NCBI GenBank assembly: GCA_001775395.1
Contig: MEWP01000010.1
Span: 1 to 34,176 of the forward strand
Source of the DNA: a candidate division Zixibacteria bacterium RBG_16_53_22
Lineage (GTDB): Bacteria; Zixibacteria; MSB-5A5; UBA10806
DNA length: 34,176 bases
Reading direction: 5' to 3'
The notes below the pieces were generated by a model, which ran no database searches, had not been told where the DNA came from, and saw nothing but the letters and a program-made list of their open reading frames with translations. Positions 17,260 to 25,403 of this stretch are shown in pieces. Position 1 is the first letter of the stretch; each line of letters begins with the position of its first letter. The translations under genes and the position numbers were made by a program.

Positions 17260-17304
17260 CATCTCGACCAAACGAACTAACTCCTTTATCAATCCTTTGA
17301 GCGA

Positions 17305-17333
17305 TTGACTCGCTGGCCAATTTAGAGTATAAT
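17305..17333 (+). promoter_or_regulatory. Near-consensus sigma-70 promoter
   Basis: TTGACT (17305-17310), a 17-nt spacer and a perfect TATAAT (17328-17333). This is the best housekeeping-type promoter seen in the window. It should start RNA near 17340, immediately before the hairpin at 17353-17385, and drives the sigma-like gene at 17571. Confidence 0.7.
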
Positions 17334-17352
17334 GATATATAGATTCGTAGCG

Positions 17353-17385
17353 TTCTCTGGAAGACTAAAGGGGGCTTCCAGGGAA
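17353..17385 (+). other. Strong leader hairpin
   Basis: The sequence TTCTCTGGAAG (17353-17363) pairs with CTTCCAGGGAA (17375-17385) over 11 base pairs, including one G-U, leaving an 11-nt loop, ACTAAAGGGGG. There is no T-run, so it is not an intrinsic terminator. It begins about 13 nt after the predicted transcription start, where it could shield the 5' end or bind a regulator. Confidence 0.55.
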
Positions 17386-17450
17386 TCTAAATTTTCGGGC
17401 GCGAAATCATAAGAATGACAGTCTCCGGATCAAGGGGGCTTGCCAGGTGA
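17368..17450 (+). repeat. Duplicated leader motif AAGGGGGCTT(G)CCAGG
   Basis: Copy one is at 17368-17382 and copy two at 17432-17447, 64 nt apart. Both share AAGGGGGCTT followed by CCAGG, the second with one inserted G, and similarity continues weakly on both sides (TCTAAATTTT versus CTCATTTTT). In copy one the motif forms the loop and 3' arm of the leader hairpin. Copy two lacks the matching 5' arm. Confidence 0.45.
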
Positions 17451-17570
17451 CTCATTTTTGCTTTTCAGCGATACCTGACGACTTGAGATAGTGGGATCGC
17501 AAGATCGCGGACTTTTAATCCTGGATCAGGGCTAATTCCGATTCAAGATTCGCTGCGGAAAAACAATACG

Positions 17571-18086
17571 ATGCAAGATGATATTAGAAGAAAGAACTTT
17601 GAGACCAAGGTCCTGCCGCACTTACGCGATCTTCGGCTGACCTCTTTGTGGCTTACAAAGGCGCGCCCTGATTCCGTGGACCTGGTGCGGAAAGCCCTCA
17701 ACAAGGCTTATAAATTATGGCGCCCGTCCATCTCCAATTCCAATTGCAGGATTTTATTATTCAAGGTCTTGACCTGGCTTTTTTTTGACGGCATTCAAAA
17801 GGGACCGGGTGTCTTACCCAGGAACTGCCAGCGAAGTTTCAGCCCATACGTCTCTCATGACAGGCTGACCTCGATGGATGAGGATCCGGCGAGCGCTGTC
17901 AAGAGAACGATTGTTCGTCTGCCGGTTGAAGTTGGGTATGTCAATTTTCTGTCGAAGCTGGAGGGGTTTTCACCTGAAGATATCGCCGAAATCGTCGGAG
18001 TCAAGCTGGCCGGCACCGAATCAGGGTCTGAGCATGGATCCAGGTTGCTGCAATCGGAGCCCTTCACTTACGGCGGTCAGGGTTAG
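17571..18086 (+). CDS. Degenerate ECF sigma-factor-like protein
   Basis: A 171-residue protein with the layout of an extracytoplasmic-function sigma factor. Residues about 13-60 resemble region 2 (LTSLWLTKARPDSVDLVRKA, compare the usual A..LT.....AEDLVQ). Residues about 120-150 resemble region 4 (LPVEVGYVNFLSKLEGFSPE, then DIAEIVGVKLAGT). Several normally conserved positions differ, for example DSVDL for D/EAEDL, and the recognition helix after GVKLAGT is not the standard TVKSRL. It may therefore be a diverged sigma factor, a relative that binds polymerase without promoter selectivity, or a decaying gene. No anti-sigma gene follows. A near-consensus promoter and folded leader precede it. The ribosome binding site is weak (GCGGAA). 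Confidence 0.6.
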   Translation: MQDDIRRKNFETKVLPHLRDLRLTSLWLTKARPDSVDLVRKALNKAYKLWRPSISNSNCRILLFKVLTWLFFDGIQKGPGVLPRNCQRSFSPYVSHDRLTSMDEDPASAVKRTIVRLPVEVGYVNFLSKLEGFSPEDIAEIVGVKLAGTESGSEHGSRLLQSEPFTYGGQG

Positions 18087-18189
18087 CTTAGAGGGCACGC
18101 GAGATTTGATAATCGCGGGTGTGCATATTTCTTTGATTTAGGACGCACTGGATTTTGGCAAGACAATGCAAGACATGTTGGAGAGACCA

Positions 18190-18690
18190 ATGACCAAGGG
18201 TGGAAAAATGAGGAAGATCATCACATTAATATTCATTGGTCTGTTCCTCGCCTCTACGGCAGTGGCCGGAACGAGACCAGCCGGCTATTACGGCATAGGA
18301 CCGAGAGTCGGATTTACGGTTAATCCCGACCAGATTCATTTTGGGGGTCATGTAGACTTCGGCGAGATTGCCAACAATTTGATGATGGTTCCAAATTTGG
18401 AAATTGGTATTGGCGACAATCTGACTACGATTGCTCCGTCCTTTGAGCTCGATTATCGCTTCCGCTCTGACTGGGGAGTCTGGTCGCCATATCTGGGCGG
18501 TAGTGCGGGACCGATTTTCTATTCCCCCGAGCACGGTGGCAGCGATACTCAATTTGGCTTATATATCCAGGGCGGGATCATGAAGGGACTTTCCGGCAGA
18601 AATTCGGGATATTTTTTCCTGGAAGCCAAGCTTGGGTTAGCTGACGCACCGGACGCCAAGTTTACGGCCGGTTGGACATTTGGCAGATAA
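18190..18690 (+). CDS. Small exported beta-barrel-like outer-membrane protein
   Basis: About 166 residues with a signal peptide (KIITLIFIGLFLASTAVAG) and no cysteine-based lipobox. The mature part alternates polar and apolar residues with many Gly and aromatic residues (GPRVGFTVNPDQIHFGG; SFELDYRFRSDWGVWSPYLG) and ends in KFTAGWTFGR. This is typical of eight-stranded OmpA/OmpW-size barrels of the outer membrane protein beta-barrel superfamily. The ATG at 18190 has GGAG 6 nt upstream; an ATG at 18208 just before the signal peptide is also possible. The gene starts about 100 bp after the sigma-like gene and could share its transcript. Function unknown. Confidence 0.72.
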   Translation: MTKGGKMRKIITLIFIGLFLASTAVAGTRPAGYYGIGPRVGFTVNPDQIHFGGHVDFGEIANNLMMVPNLEIGIGDNLTTIAPSFELDYRFRSDWGVWSPYLGGSAGPIFYSPEHGGSDTQFGLYIQGGIMKGLSGRNSGYFFLEAKLGLADAPDAKFTAGWTFGR

Positions 18691-18837
18691 GCCGCGCTCA
18701 CATGGAAGAAACATACGACTTGACCACGAGGATTCTTTTAGAAATCGCTGGCTAAATGGAGAGCATCACAATACTATTCCAGGCAGCAACGTGCTAATTA
18801 GGGTGAATAAAGAAATAATATGAATACCTGTCAAATA

Positions 18838-18846
18838 TGATATAAT
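18838..18846 (+). promoter_or_regulatory. Extended -10 promoter before the first radical SAM gene
   Basis: TGATATAAT is a perfect extended -10 element (TGnTATAAT). No good -35 box sits at the correct distance, as is common for extended -10 promoters. RNA would start near 18853, giving a leader of about 53 nt to the ATG at 18906. Confidence 0.5.
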
Positions 18847-18905
18847 GGCCGGGGCTACTGACTGACGAATCGACCCAGTGGAATGGAGAATTAAGGCAAA
18901 AAAGG

Positions 18906-20486
18906 ATGCGCAAGTTAAGTGTCGGAATAATCGATCTGGTCGCGAAGGCGCCGACTAAGGCATTCTGGAGCCGCGTCATGAGCCCGAATTTCGCCAGTAT
19001 CATGCCCCAGGTTATCGGCACATGGTGCGAACAAGCGGGGCATGAGGTTTCGCTTGTTTGCTACACCGGCAGGGAGAGCCTCCTCGAAGAACTGCCGGAA
19101 AAAGTCGATATCCTCTTCATCAGCGCTTTCACCCACGCGGCACATCTCGCATATGCATTGAGCAACCTGTTTCGTTCTCGTGGGGCGGTTACGGTAATCG
19201 GCGGGCCCCATGCTCGATGTTATCCGGATGACGCCAAAAGGCATTTCGATTATGTTCTCGGCTTTACCGATGAAACATTAATCCTCGATGTCCTTCGGGA
19301 TTGTACACGGCATCGGCCCGAGGGTATCTGCCTTAGCGCCGGACAGCATCCAAAGCATCTCCCCGGTGTTGAGCAGCGTTGGAGATTCGTTCAGCAAACG
19401 CTTCGAAAAGCGCCATTCTTCAAGATTGTGCCTTTGATCAGCAGTTTGGGATGTCCTTACTCATGCGGATTCTGTATCGATTCATCGGTACCGTACCAGC
19501 CGCTGGATGTCGACATGATTAAGCATGACCTGCGTTTTCTTCTGGGGAAACTCGACCGACCGCATATTGGCTGGCATGATCCCAGCTACGGCGTCCGTTT
19601 CGATGATTGCATGGACGCGATCGAGGAGGCGGTACCCCCCGGCCGAATCGATTTCATCGCCGAGACCACTTTGTCGCTCCTGTCAGAACCGCGGGTGAAA
19701 CGACTCAAGAGAAACGGATTCAAGGCTCTATTGCCGGGTATCGAATCGTGGTATGATTTGGGCAATAAGTCGAGAACGAGCAAGATAACGGGGATGGAAA
19801 AGGTAAAGCAAATTTCCGAGCACGTTAATATGATTTTAAGGCATATTCCATACGTACAAACCAATTTTATCTTTGGGCTAGATATCGACAATGGACCGGA
19901 ACCATTCAGGCTCACCAAGCGTTTTATGGATCTCACACCGGGAGCATTCCCGGCCTATTCGCTGATGTCGGCATTTGGACAGGCGGCGCCTCTTAACCTG
20001 GAATATCAACGGGCCAATCGCATTTTGCCGTTCCCCTTTCATTTCCTCGACAACAATGGCGCTATGAACGTAAGACCATTGAATTATGCCTGGCCCGAAT
20101 TCTACGATCATATTATCGACGTAACCAGGCATTCCTTTTCGCGGCGCATGATTCTGCGCCGCTTTGCCGCCACCGGCGCATGGATTCCGCGATGGCTTAA
20201 TGTCGTGCGCGCAATTTCGTCGGAGGGTTTCGGCAGAATCAGATATTTCGAACAGGTGAGGCAGCGGCTTGACTCCGATCGGCAGTTCAGACGCTTCTTC
20301 GAACAGGAGACTACCGAAATCCCGGGGTTTTTCATTCAGCGGATTCGTCGGGCCCTGGGCCCATTCTGGGAATGGCTGCCGGATGGCGCCTTACACCATA
20401 ATCCAAATGCTTATCTTGAGTCAGCGGAGAAGCAGGAAAAGTTAAGATACTCCGATCCGGCCTATTGCGCGAGATCATCAAGCTAA
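18906..20486 (+). CDS. B12-binding-domain radical SAM protein
   Basis: A 526-residue radical S-adenosylmethionine enzyme. Residues 1-165 form a Rossmann-like cobalamin-binding-type domain (VIGGPHARCYPDD; DYVLGFTDETL). The radical SAM barrel follows, with its 4Fe-4S motif C183-x3-C187-x2-C190 in LGCPYSCGFC. The C-terminal 150 residues are helical, basic and of unknown role. Members of this class methylate unactivated carbons or do ring and C-C chemistry in lipids and natural products. The substrate here is not predictable. AAGG lies about 8 nt before the ATG. It is followed by a fatty acid desaturase gene in the same direction after a 95-bp gap, so a lipid or acyl substrate is a reasonable inference. 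Confidence 0.9.
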   Translation: MRKLSVGIIDLVAKAPTKAFWSRVMSPNFASIMPQVIGTWCEQAGHEVSLVCYTGRESLLEELPEKVDILFISAFTHAAHLAYALSNLFRSRGAVTVIGGPHARCYPDDAKRHFDYVLGFTDETLILDVLRDCTRHRPEGICLSAGQHPKHLPGVEQRWRFVQQTLRKAPFFKIVPLISSLGCPYSCGFCIDSSVPYQPLDVDMIKHDLRFLLGKLDRPHIGWHDPSYGVRFDDCMDAIEEAVPPGRIDFIAETTLSLLSEPRVKRLKRNGFKALLPGIESWYDLGNKSRTSKITGMEKVKQISEHVNMILRHIPYVQTNFIFGLDIDNGPEPFRLTKRFMDLTPGAFPAYSLMSAFGQAAPLNLEYQRANRILPFPFHFLDNNGAMNVRPLNYAWPEFYDHIIDVTRHSFSRRMILRRFAATGAWIPRWLNVVRAISSEGFGRIRYFEQVRQRLDSDRQFRRFFEQETTEIPGFFIQRIRRALGPFWEWLPDGALHHNPNAYLESAEKQEKLRYSDPAYCARSSS

Positions 20487-20581
20487 TCCAATCAGGATGT
20501 ATCTCACGCTTAAAGCCGGATCCACATGATATCATTCAACGACGCAGGATCATCGATAGCCTGTTGACAAAAGGAGGGCAC

Positions 20582-21628
20582 ATGAAGAATGTCGATTTGC
20601 CAGACGAAATAGAAAAGATCAATTCTGAACTTCTAAAAAGCGATATACACATTTATCAGCGGCCGAGCAGGGTAAAAAGCATCTGGCAGCTTTGCAACAC
20701 CCTGATTCCGTATTTTGCGCTTTTGACGCTGAGCTTTCTGGCGATGCAGGTTTCATTCTGGCTGGCGCTGCCGGTAATATTCATTACGAGCGGATTCTTG
20801 ATACGCACGTTCATAATTTTTCACGATTGCGGGCATCAGTCATTCTTCCGTTCGCGGAAGGTCAACCGTTTCTGGGGGGTCATTACGGGATTTTTGACTT
20901 TCACCCCATACCATTATTGGAAATCCAACCACGACCGGCACCACAACACCTCCGGCAACCTCGACAAACGCGGCTTCGGCGACGTTTGGACAATGACAGT
21001 GGCGGAATATACCAAAGCATCCCGCATGGAACGCCTTAAGTACAGGCTGTATCGCAACCCGTTCGTGATGTTTTTTCTGGGGCCGCTGCTCATCATCATG
21101 GTTACCCACCGTATCCCCAAGAGCAACGTCGACAAGAAAGAGCGCAACAGCGTATACCTGACAAACGCCTGGATTTTCATTTTTGCGATAGCGATGAGCC
21201 TGCTGATCGGCCCGCTGAATTACCTGGTCATCCAGATTCTTACGCTGTATATAGGTCTGATCGGCGGGGTCTGGCTTTTTTACGTGCAGCATCAGTTCGA
21301 GGACGTTTATTGGGCCAGGGCCGAGGAGTGGAACTTCATCGAGGCATCGCTCAAAGGCGGCTCGTACTATAAATTGCCAAAGATAGTCAATTGGTTCACC
21401 GGCAATATCGGCTATCACCATATTCATCACCTCCTGACAGGAATCCCCAATTATAATCTACCCGGCTGCCATGAGGAGACCCCGATTAAGAAGGTCGTGA
21501 AACCGACAAAGTTCTTCGTCAGCCTGAAAGGCCTCAGTTACCGTCTCTGGGATGAGAACAACGGCAAACTGGTGGGTTACCGGGAAGCTCGAAGAGGCGG
21601 GCATAAGCGTGATTACGCCTCCTCATGA
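20582..21628 (+). CDS. Membrane fatty acid desaturase
   Basis: A di-iron, membrane-bound acyl-lipid desaturase that inserts a cis double bond with O2 and reductant. All three histidine boxes are present: HDCGH (81-85), HDRHH (117-121) and HHIHH (279-283), with about four membrane-spanning segments between and around them. The NTSGNLDKRGFGDVWTMTV tract after box two is typical of delta-12-like bacterial desaturases. The protein is 348 residues, normal for the family. The ATG at 20582 is fixed by AGGAGG a few bases upstream; an upstream start at 20465 would overlap the radical SAM gene and add nonhomologous sequence. It forms a likely two-gene unit with that gene. Use of O2 implies an organism that meets oxygen at least occasionally. 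Confidence 0.94.
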   Translation: MKNVDLPDEIEKINSELLKSDIHIYQRPSRVKSIWQLCNTLIPYFALLTLSFLAMQVSFWLALPVIFITSGFLIRTFIIFHDCGHQSFFRSRKVNRFWGVITGFLTFTPYHYWKSNHDRHHNTSGNLDKRGFGDVWTMTVAEYTKASRMERLKYRLYRNPFVMFFLGPLLIIMVTHRIPKSNVDKKERNSVYLTNAWIFIFAIAMSLLIGPLNYLVIQILTLYIGLIGGVWLFYVQHQFEDVYWARAEEWNFIEASLKGGSYYKLPKIVNWFTGNIGYHHIHHLLTGIPNYNLPGCHEETPIKKVVKPTKFFVSLKGLSYRLWDENNGKLVGYREARRGGHKRDYASS

Positions 21629-21654
21629 ATGGAGCCATTTAGTAACTCCTGCAT

Positions 21655-21690
21655 AAAAAAGGGCCAGGCGTCTTGCCTGGCCCTTATGCG
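21655..21690 (-). terminator. Intrinsic terminator, possibly bidirectional
   Basis: An 11-bp perfect stem, AAGGGCCAGGC (21659-21669) with GCCTGGCCCTT (21675-21685) and a 5-nt loop. On the minus strand it is followed by TTTTTT (complement of 21660-21655), ending the RRM gene transcript. On the plus strand only TTAT follows, so it may weakly end the desaturase transcript too. A second small hairpin (CGTCTCA/TGAGACG, 21689-21706) separates it from the RRM stop codon. Confidence 0.85.
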
Positions 21691-21719
21691 TCTCAACTGT
21701 GAGACGGCGGTTTTCGCTG

Positions 21720-21998
21720 TTAATAACGGGAGCCGTTGCCCCGGCCGCGATTTTCCGGGCGGGGGCGGGCCTCGCTGACAGTTATCGCGCGGCCGTCGAG
21801 GTCTTTGCCATTAAGATTGGCTATGGCCGTGTCGGCTTCCGATTTGTTCGGCATTTCAACAAAGCCGAAACCCTTGGACTCGCCGTTGAACTTATCTTTA
21901 ATGATGTTGGCGGTTGATACCTGGCCGTGGCTTTCGAATGCCTGGCGAAGGCTGTCTACTTGTGTCTGATGCGATAGATTTCCGATGAAGATATTCAT
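21720..21998 (-). CDS. RRM-domain RNA-binding protein
   Basis: A 92-residue single RNA recognition motif protein of the bacterial glycine-rich Rbp type. RNP2 is IFIGNL (3-8) and RNP1 is KGFGFVEM (42-49), with the aromatic residues that stack on RNA. The last dozen residues are Arg/Gly-rich (RPENRGRGNGSRY), like cyanobacterial and other bacterial Rbps, many of which are cold-induced. AAGGAG lies about 7 nt before the ATG and a strong terminator follows. It converges with the desaturase gene. Role inferred: mRNA binding and stability, perhaps in cold or stress. Confidence 0.95.
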   Translation of the reverse strand: MNIFIGNLSHQTQVDSLRQAFESHGQVSTANIIKDKFNGESKGFGFVEMPNKSEADTAIANLNGKDLDGRAITVSEARPRPENRGRGNGSRY

Positions 21999-22315
21999 CG
22001 TTTTCTCCTTTTTTCGTTCATCCCGCTACTCGCTTTAATACAAAGCAAAACTTTGGCAAAATAAACAGGTTCTTGCGCTTTAACGCGCATGTGACTCCAG
22101 GATTAATATTTTGCCAAGGATTGGTTTTAAGGCAAGGCTTGAGAAAAATTAATTGAGGAGATTGTTAACAGGCGCCAAGATAACGTTCTGATTCGCTATT
22201 GTCAATGTAATTCTATGGAAATCGATCAACGCGATATGGTTTGGATGGTTACGGGACACTATCAGCCCATCCAGAACTCCGACAGAATCGATTAAAATAC
22301 CATTAAGCGAGAAAA
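21999..22315. other. Intergenic region between RRM and KAS III genes
   Basis: No gene supported. It includes the upstream region of the minus-strand RRM gene, with a small inverted repeat, GCGC-GTTAAA-GCGC in minus-strand reading. A 26-codon plus-strand frame at 22215-22295 lacks a ribosome binding site. No clear promoter pair was found. Confidence 0.45.
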
Positions 22316-23401
22316 CTACGGCACCCTATATACAATCGAATTTATATTCATGCCTGCCCCCACCGAGGCCATGATGACGATCTCGCCACTTTGCAATTGA
22401 TGATCTTTGAGTTTGCCTTTGGCCATCATATCGAGCAGGGTGGGCAGGGTTGCCACGGAGCTGTTGCCAAGGCGCGATATGATCATCGGCATGACGTGCA
22501 AAGGCGCGTTCGCGGCACTGTATTTGCCATAAATGCGCTTTAGAATGGCTTCATCCATTTTGGCGTTCGCCTGATGGATAAGCACTTTGCCGACCTGATC
22601 GAGCGTCATTCCAATCTTGTCCAGGCTCTCCTTCACGACCAACGGAACCGTGCTGATCGCATACTGATATAATCTGTGTCCGTCCATTTTGAGGTAGAGG
22701 TCGGAATCCTGGCATTTGTGATTATAGGTCTTATCCATCCTAAGCATGAAGGCGTGTTCGAGAGTATCGGACCTGACAGCATGCGATAATATGCCGATCG
22801 GCGGGCCGCTGTTTCGGGCCTCCAATATTACGGCGCCGGCGCCGTCGGCGTAAATCATGCTGTCTCGATCATGGGGATCTGAAACACGGGAAAGGGTTTC
22901 GGCGCCGATTATCAGGGCTTTCTTAGCATCACCCGACTTAAGGAAGTAGTTCGCCTGAATCACGGCCTGCAGCCAGCCGGGACAGCCGAAAGTGATATCG
23001 TAGGCGACCGTCCTGGGGTTGGCTATTCGAAGCCTGTGCTTCACTCTCGACGCGACCGTGGGGACGATATCAGACCTTCTGTTATCCGCCCTGACATCGC
23101 CGAAATTGTGGGCGACGATTATATAGTCGAAACTTTCCTTGTCGGCGCCCGATGATTCCAGGGCGTCCTGCGCCGCGAGAAAGGCGATGTCGGAAACGAC
23201 CTGATCATCGGAGACATATCTTCTTTCGGTTATTCCCGTTATTTCCTCTAATTTCCCGATGATCTCTTCGTTTGATTTTTCGAATTTTCCTCCGTCCGAG
23301 TCAAGGAATTCGTGCCGCAGAAAATCCTCATTTGAGATCTCCCTCGGCGGTATATAGCTGCCGGTCGCGGTGATGACGGAATAAGTTGTTTCATTAATCA
23401 T
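22316..23401 (-). CDS. 3-oxoacyl-ACP synthase III (FabH-like condensing enzyme)
   Basis: A thiolase-fold condensing enzyme that joins an acyl thioester to an acyl-ACP by decarboxylative or related Claisen chemistry. From the ATG at 23401 it has 361 residues and the complete Cys-His-Asn triad: C140 in FGCPGWLQAV, H276 in IHQANAKMDE and N313 in GNSSVATLP. The end, VGAGMNINSIVYRVP, is typical. It is longer at the N-terminus than housekeeping FabH and resembles secondary-metabolism KAS III proteins. GGGA lies upstream of this ATG; a start at 23455 would add 18 residues. The nearest possible upstream ORF lacks a start codon (23439-23732). With the ACP and FkbH-type genes 7-10 kb away, it may act in acyl-tetronate-like or starter-unit chemistry, which is inference. 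Confidence 0.92.
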   Translation of the reverse strand: MINETTYSVITATGSYIPPREISNEDFLRHEFLDSDGGKFEKSNEEIIGKLEEITGITERRYVSDDQVVSDIAFLAAQDALESSGADKESFDYIIVAHNFGDVRADNRRSDIVPTVASRVKHRLRIANPRTVAYDITFGCPGWLQAVIQANYFLKSGDAKKALIIGAETLSRVSDPHDRDSMIYADGAGAVILEARNSGPPIGILSHAVRSDTLEHAFMLRMDKTYNHKCQDSDLYLKMDGHRLYQYAISTVPLVVKESLDKIGMTLDQVGKVLIHQANAKMDEAILKRIYGKYSAANAPLHVMPMIISRLGNSSVATLPTLLDMMAKGKLKDHQLQSGEIVIMASVGAGMNINSIVYRVP

Positions 23402-24058
23402 TACTATGTTTCCCGTTGAGATTAAAATGTCCGCCGCTTTACAAAAATGAGGCACTTAGATTAAATATTAGCCATCCATTCGTATTTGACAAGCACTTTT
23501 CGATTTTCGCGATTATTTCATCACAGGCCATCATTCCATTTTCAGTTATGAGAATACGGAATTCAGGCAATTTGCCTGCCAATTCGATCGAGAAAAGAGC
23601 GCTACGGGGGAATTGGAGTTCTTGGTCTCTGCAAATCAGCCACAGAATTCGCAATCTCTGAGGGGCGATAATCGGGCCATACTTTCCATTATGAATTGCA
23701 TACTTGATAATTTCAAAATAACTGACACATGATTATGGAGGCAAGACAAATCATTCACAAGTTATTGAGAAACAATGGCGGCCCGGCAATCGCACCGCGA
23801 CCAAAGATTACGTGTCGAGTCTTAAGGTTCGAGCGTCGAAATGATCTCCGCCAGACAAAACATGTCAAAGCACTTGTCATCTTCAGCGCCTTTGACGGAT
23901 AGACGATAGTACTTGCCTATTTCCTTAAATTTGTTATTTTATAGGGCAAAATATTCAATTTCGAGTGAATTCGTGTATTTAAACATTAGCCCTAAAATAA
24001 CCCGGCCCAAAGATCGAAACGCTTCGAAGCTCCAGCCTGGCATTAGAAAAGACTTCCC
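23402..24058. other. Intergenic region upstream of KAS III and the FabK-like gene
   Basis: About 650 bp without a secure gene. On the minus strand it holds a start-less open frame (23732-23439, listed separately). A TTGACA near 23486 has no matching -10 box. AT-rich DNA at about 23920-23960 probably carries the promoter of the plus-strand flavoprotein gene, but no clear hexamer pair could be assigned. Confidence 0.45.
23439..23732 (-). pseudogene. Protein-like open frame lacking a normal start
   Basis: A minus-strand frame of 97 codons from a TAA at 23735-23733 to the TAA at 23441-23439. It reads plausibly as protein throughout (KYAIHNGKYGPIIAPQRLRI; FSIELAGKLPEFRILITENG). The first ATG, GTG or TTG is a TTG at 23654, which would discard the first 26 credible codons and has no ribosome binding site. 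It ends 37 bp before the KAS III start and points the same way. It is best read as a 5'-truncated remnant. No family recognised. Confidence 0.3.
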
Positions 24059-24082
24059 CTGTCACAATCAAAAATCAAACCG

Positions 24083-25162
24083 TTGATAATCGGTGATTTA
24101 ATTGCATCCATTCCCATCGTTCAAGGGGGAATGGGCGTTGGCGTTTCTCTCTCCAGGCTGGCATCGGCCGTTGCCAATGAAGGCGCCGTAGGTGTCATAG
24201 CGGCGGCTGGAATTGGAATGAGGGAAGTCGATTTTTATTCAAATTACCTCCAAGCCAACACACGCGCTTTACGACGTGAGATCCGCAAAGCCAGATCGAT
24301 GACAAGCGGCATCCTTGGCTTAAATATCATGGTGGCTTTCACGAATTTCAGCGAACTGGCTGCTACGGCGATGGAAGAGCGGGTAGACATCATATTTTCC
24401 GGGGCAGGATTGCCACTGAACCTCCCGAAGTTTCGCCTGGCCGGATCTAAGACGAAACTCGTGCCAATCGTATCATCTGGCCGGGCAGCGAGCTTGCTCT
24501 GCAAGCACTGGCTCGCCAAATACGATTATCTGCCTGACGCTATCGTGGTGGAGGGCCCGAAAGCAGGAGGTCATCTTGGTTTCAAGAAAGAGCATATCTT
24601 CAATCCGGAATATGCGCTGGAGAATTTAGCTCGTGATGTTATCGAGGAGACCGGCGTTTTTGCGATACGCTATGGCAAGAAAATACCCGTTATTGCCGCA
24701 GGGGGGATATACACCGGAGCGGATATCAGGAAGTTTATGGATATGGGCGCCGATGGAGTCCAGATGGGCACGAGATTCGTGGCCACCGACGAATGCGATG
24801 CCGACATAGAGTTTAAGAAAATGTACATAGATTCAAAGGCGGAGGATATCGTCATCATTGATAGCCCTGTCGGGATGCCCGGGCGCGCCATCCGAAATAA
24901 GTATATTGACGATGTTTCCTCAGGGATAAAAAAACCGGTGAAGTGTCCCTATCATTGTATCATTACATGCGACCATAAGAACGCTCCTTATTGTATCGCC
25001 AATGCGCTCATAAACGCGCAAAAAGGACACTTCAAGAACGGGTTTGCGTTTGCCGGCGCCAACGCACACAAGATTAGTGAGATTGTTTCTCTAAAAGAGT
25101 TGATGAAAACCTTGATGGTCGAATATGATGAGACCTTTTCCCCTTCCAGTCCAATAATTTAG
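24083..25162 (+). CDS. FMN-dependent nitronate monooxygenase / FabK-like enoyl-ACP reductase family
   Basis: A TIM-barrel flavoprotein of the 2-nitropropane dioxygenase superfamily. Members oxidise nitronates or, as FabK, reduce enoyl-ACP in fatty acid synthesis. It has the N-terminal IPIVQGGMGVGVSLSRLA, the EGPKAGGHLGF FMN/phosphate segment, IPVIAAGGIYTGADI and GADGVQMGTRFVATDEC. A Cys-containing C-terminal segment (KCPYHCIITC, later PYCIANALINAQKG) is typical of the anaerobe-type subgroup. The start is uncertain: TTG at 24083 is the only conventional codon, but in-frame sequence upstream from a CTG at 24059 (LSQSKIKPLIIGD) restores the usual N-terminus. No good ribosome binding site is seen for either. 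Near KAS III and desaturase genes, an enoyl reductase role is attractive but unproven. Confidence 0.88.
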   Translation: MIIGDLIASIPIVQGGMGVGVSLSRLASAVANEGAVGVIAAAGIGMREVDFYSNYLQANTRALRREIRKARSMTSGILGLNIMVAFTNFSELAATAMEERVDIIFSGAGLPLNLPKFRLAGSKTKLVPIVSSGRAASLLCKHWLAKYDYLPDAIVVEGPKAGGHLGFKKEHIFNPEYALENLARDVIEETGVFAIRYGKKIPVIAAGGIYTGADIRKFMDMGADGVQMGTRFVATDECDADIEFKKMYIDSKAEDIVIIDSPVGMPGRAIRNKYIDDVSSGIKKPVKCPYHCIITCDHKNAPYCIANALINAQKGHFKNGFAFAGANAHKISEIVSLKELMKTLMVEYDETFSPSSPII

Positions 25163-25322
25163 AAACAATGCCAAAAGGCCGTGAGAGAGTGTAGATATGA
25201 CGTTTGCCGCAAGGTAAAAAGACGATCAGTCGATATGGTAGTTTGAATCCCGCATACCGAGTAGAGTCTAATTTATTAAAGGGGTTGATTTGCCCATTTC
25301 ATTTATTATGACCAGATTAAGC

Positions 25323-25351
25323 TTGTAGATTTTTGGCCGATCTTATATATT
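25323..25351 (+). promoter_or_regulatory. Candidate promoter for the DEAD-box gene
   Basis: TTGTAG (25323-25328), 17-nt spacer, TATATT (25346-25351). An alternative -10, TATAAG, lies at 25354-25359. RNA would start near 25358, directly before the terminator-like hairpin at 25369, giving a leader of about 378 nt. Confidence 0.45.
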
Positions 25352-25368
25352 AGTATAAGTTTGAATCG

Positions 25369-25403
25369 GCCCGGGCGGCGCCAAGTCGAACCGGGCATTT
25401 TTT
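25369..25403 (+). terminator. Terminator-like attenuator hairpin in the helicase leader
   Basis: GCCCGG (25369-25374) pairs with CCGGGC (25391-25396), enclosing a 16-nt loop that itself contains the palindrome GGCGCC. ATTTTTTC follows directly. It sits about 11 nt after the predicted transcription start and more than 330 nt before the helicase start codon, so it would either end upstream read-through or attenuate the helicase transcript. Confidence 0.55.

Larger units (their letters stand above)
17260..17570 (+). other. Promoter and structured leader before the sigma-like gene
   Basis: No coding region. It contains a near-consensus promoter, a strong hairpin and a duplicated motif, all listed separately, followed by about 120 nt without visible structure up to the ATG at 17571. 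The predicted untranslated leader is about 230 nt. Confidence 0.5.

Noticed and set aside
22215-22295. 26-codon plus-strand mini-ORF between RRM and KAS III genes
   Set aside because: No Shine-Dalgarno sequence; upstream in-frame codons are open but start-less. Too short to support.
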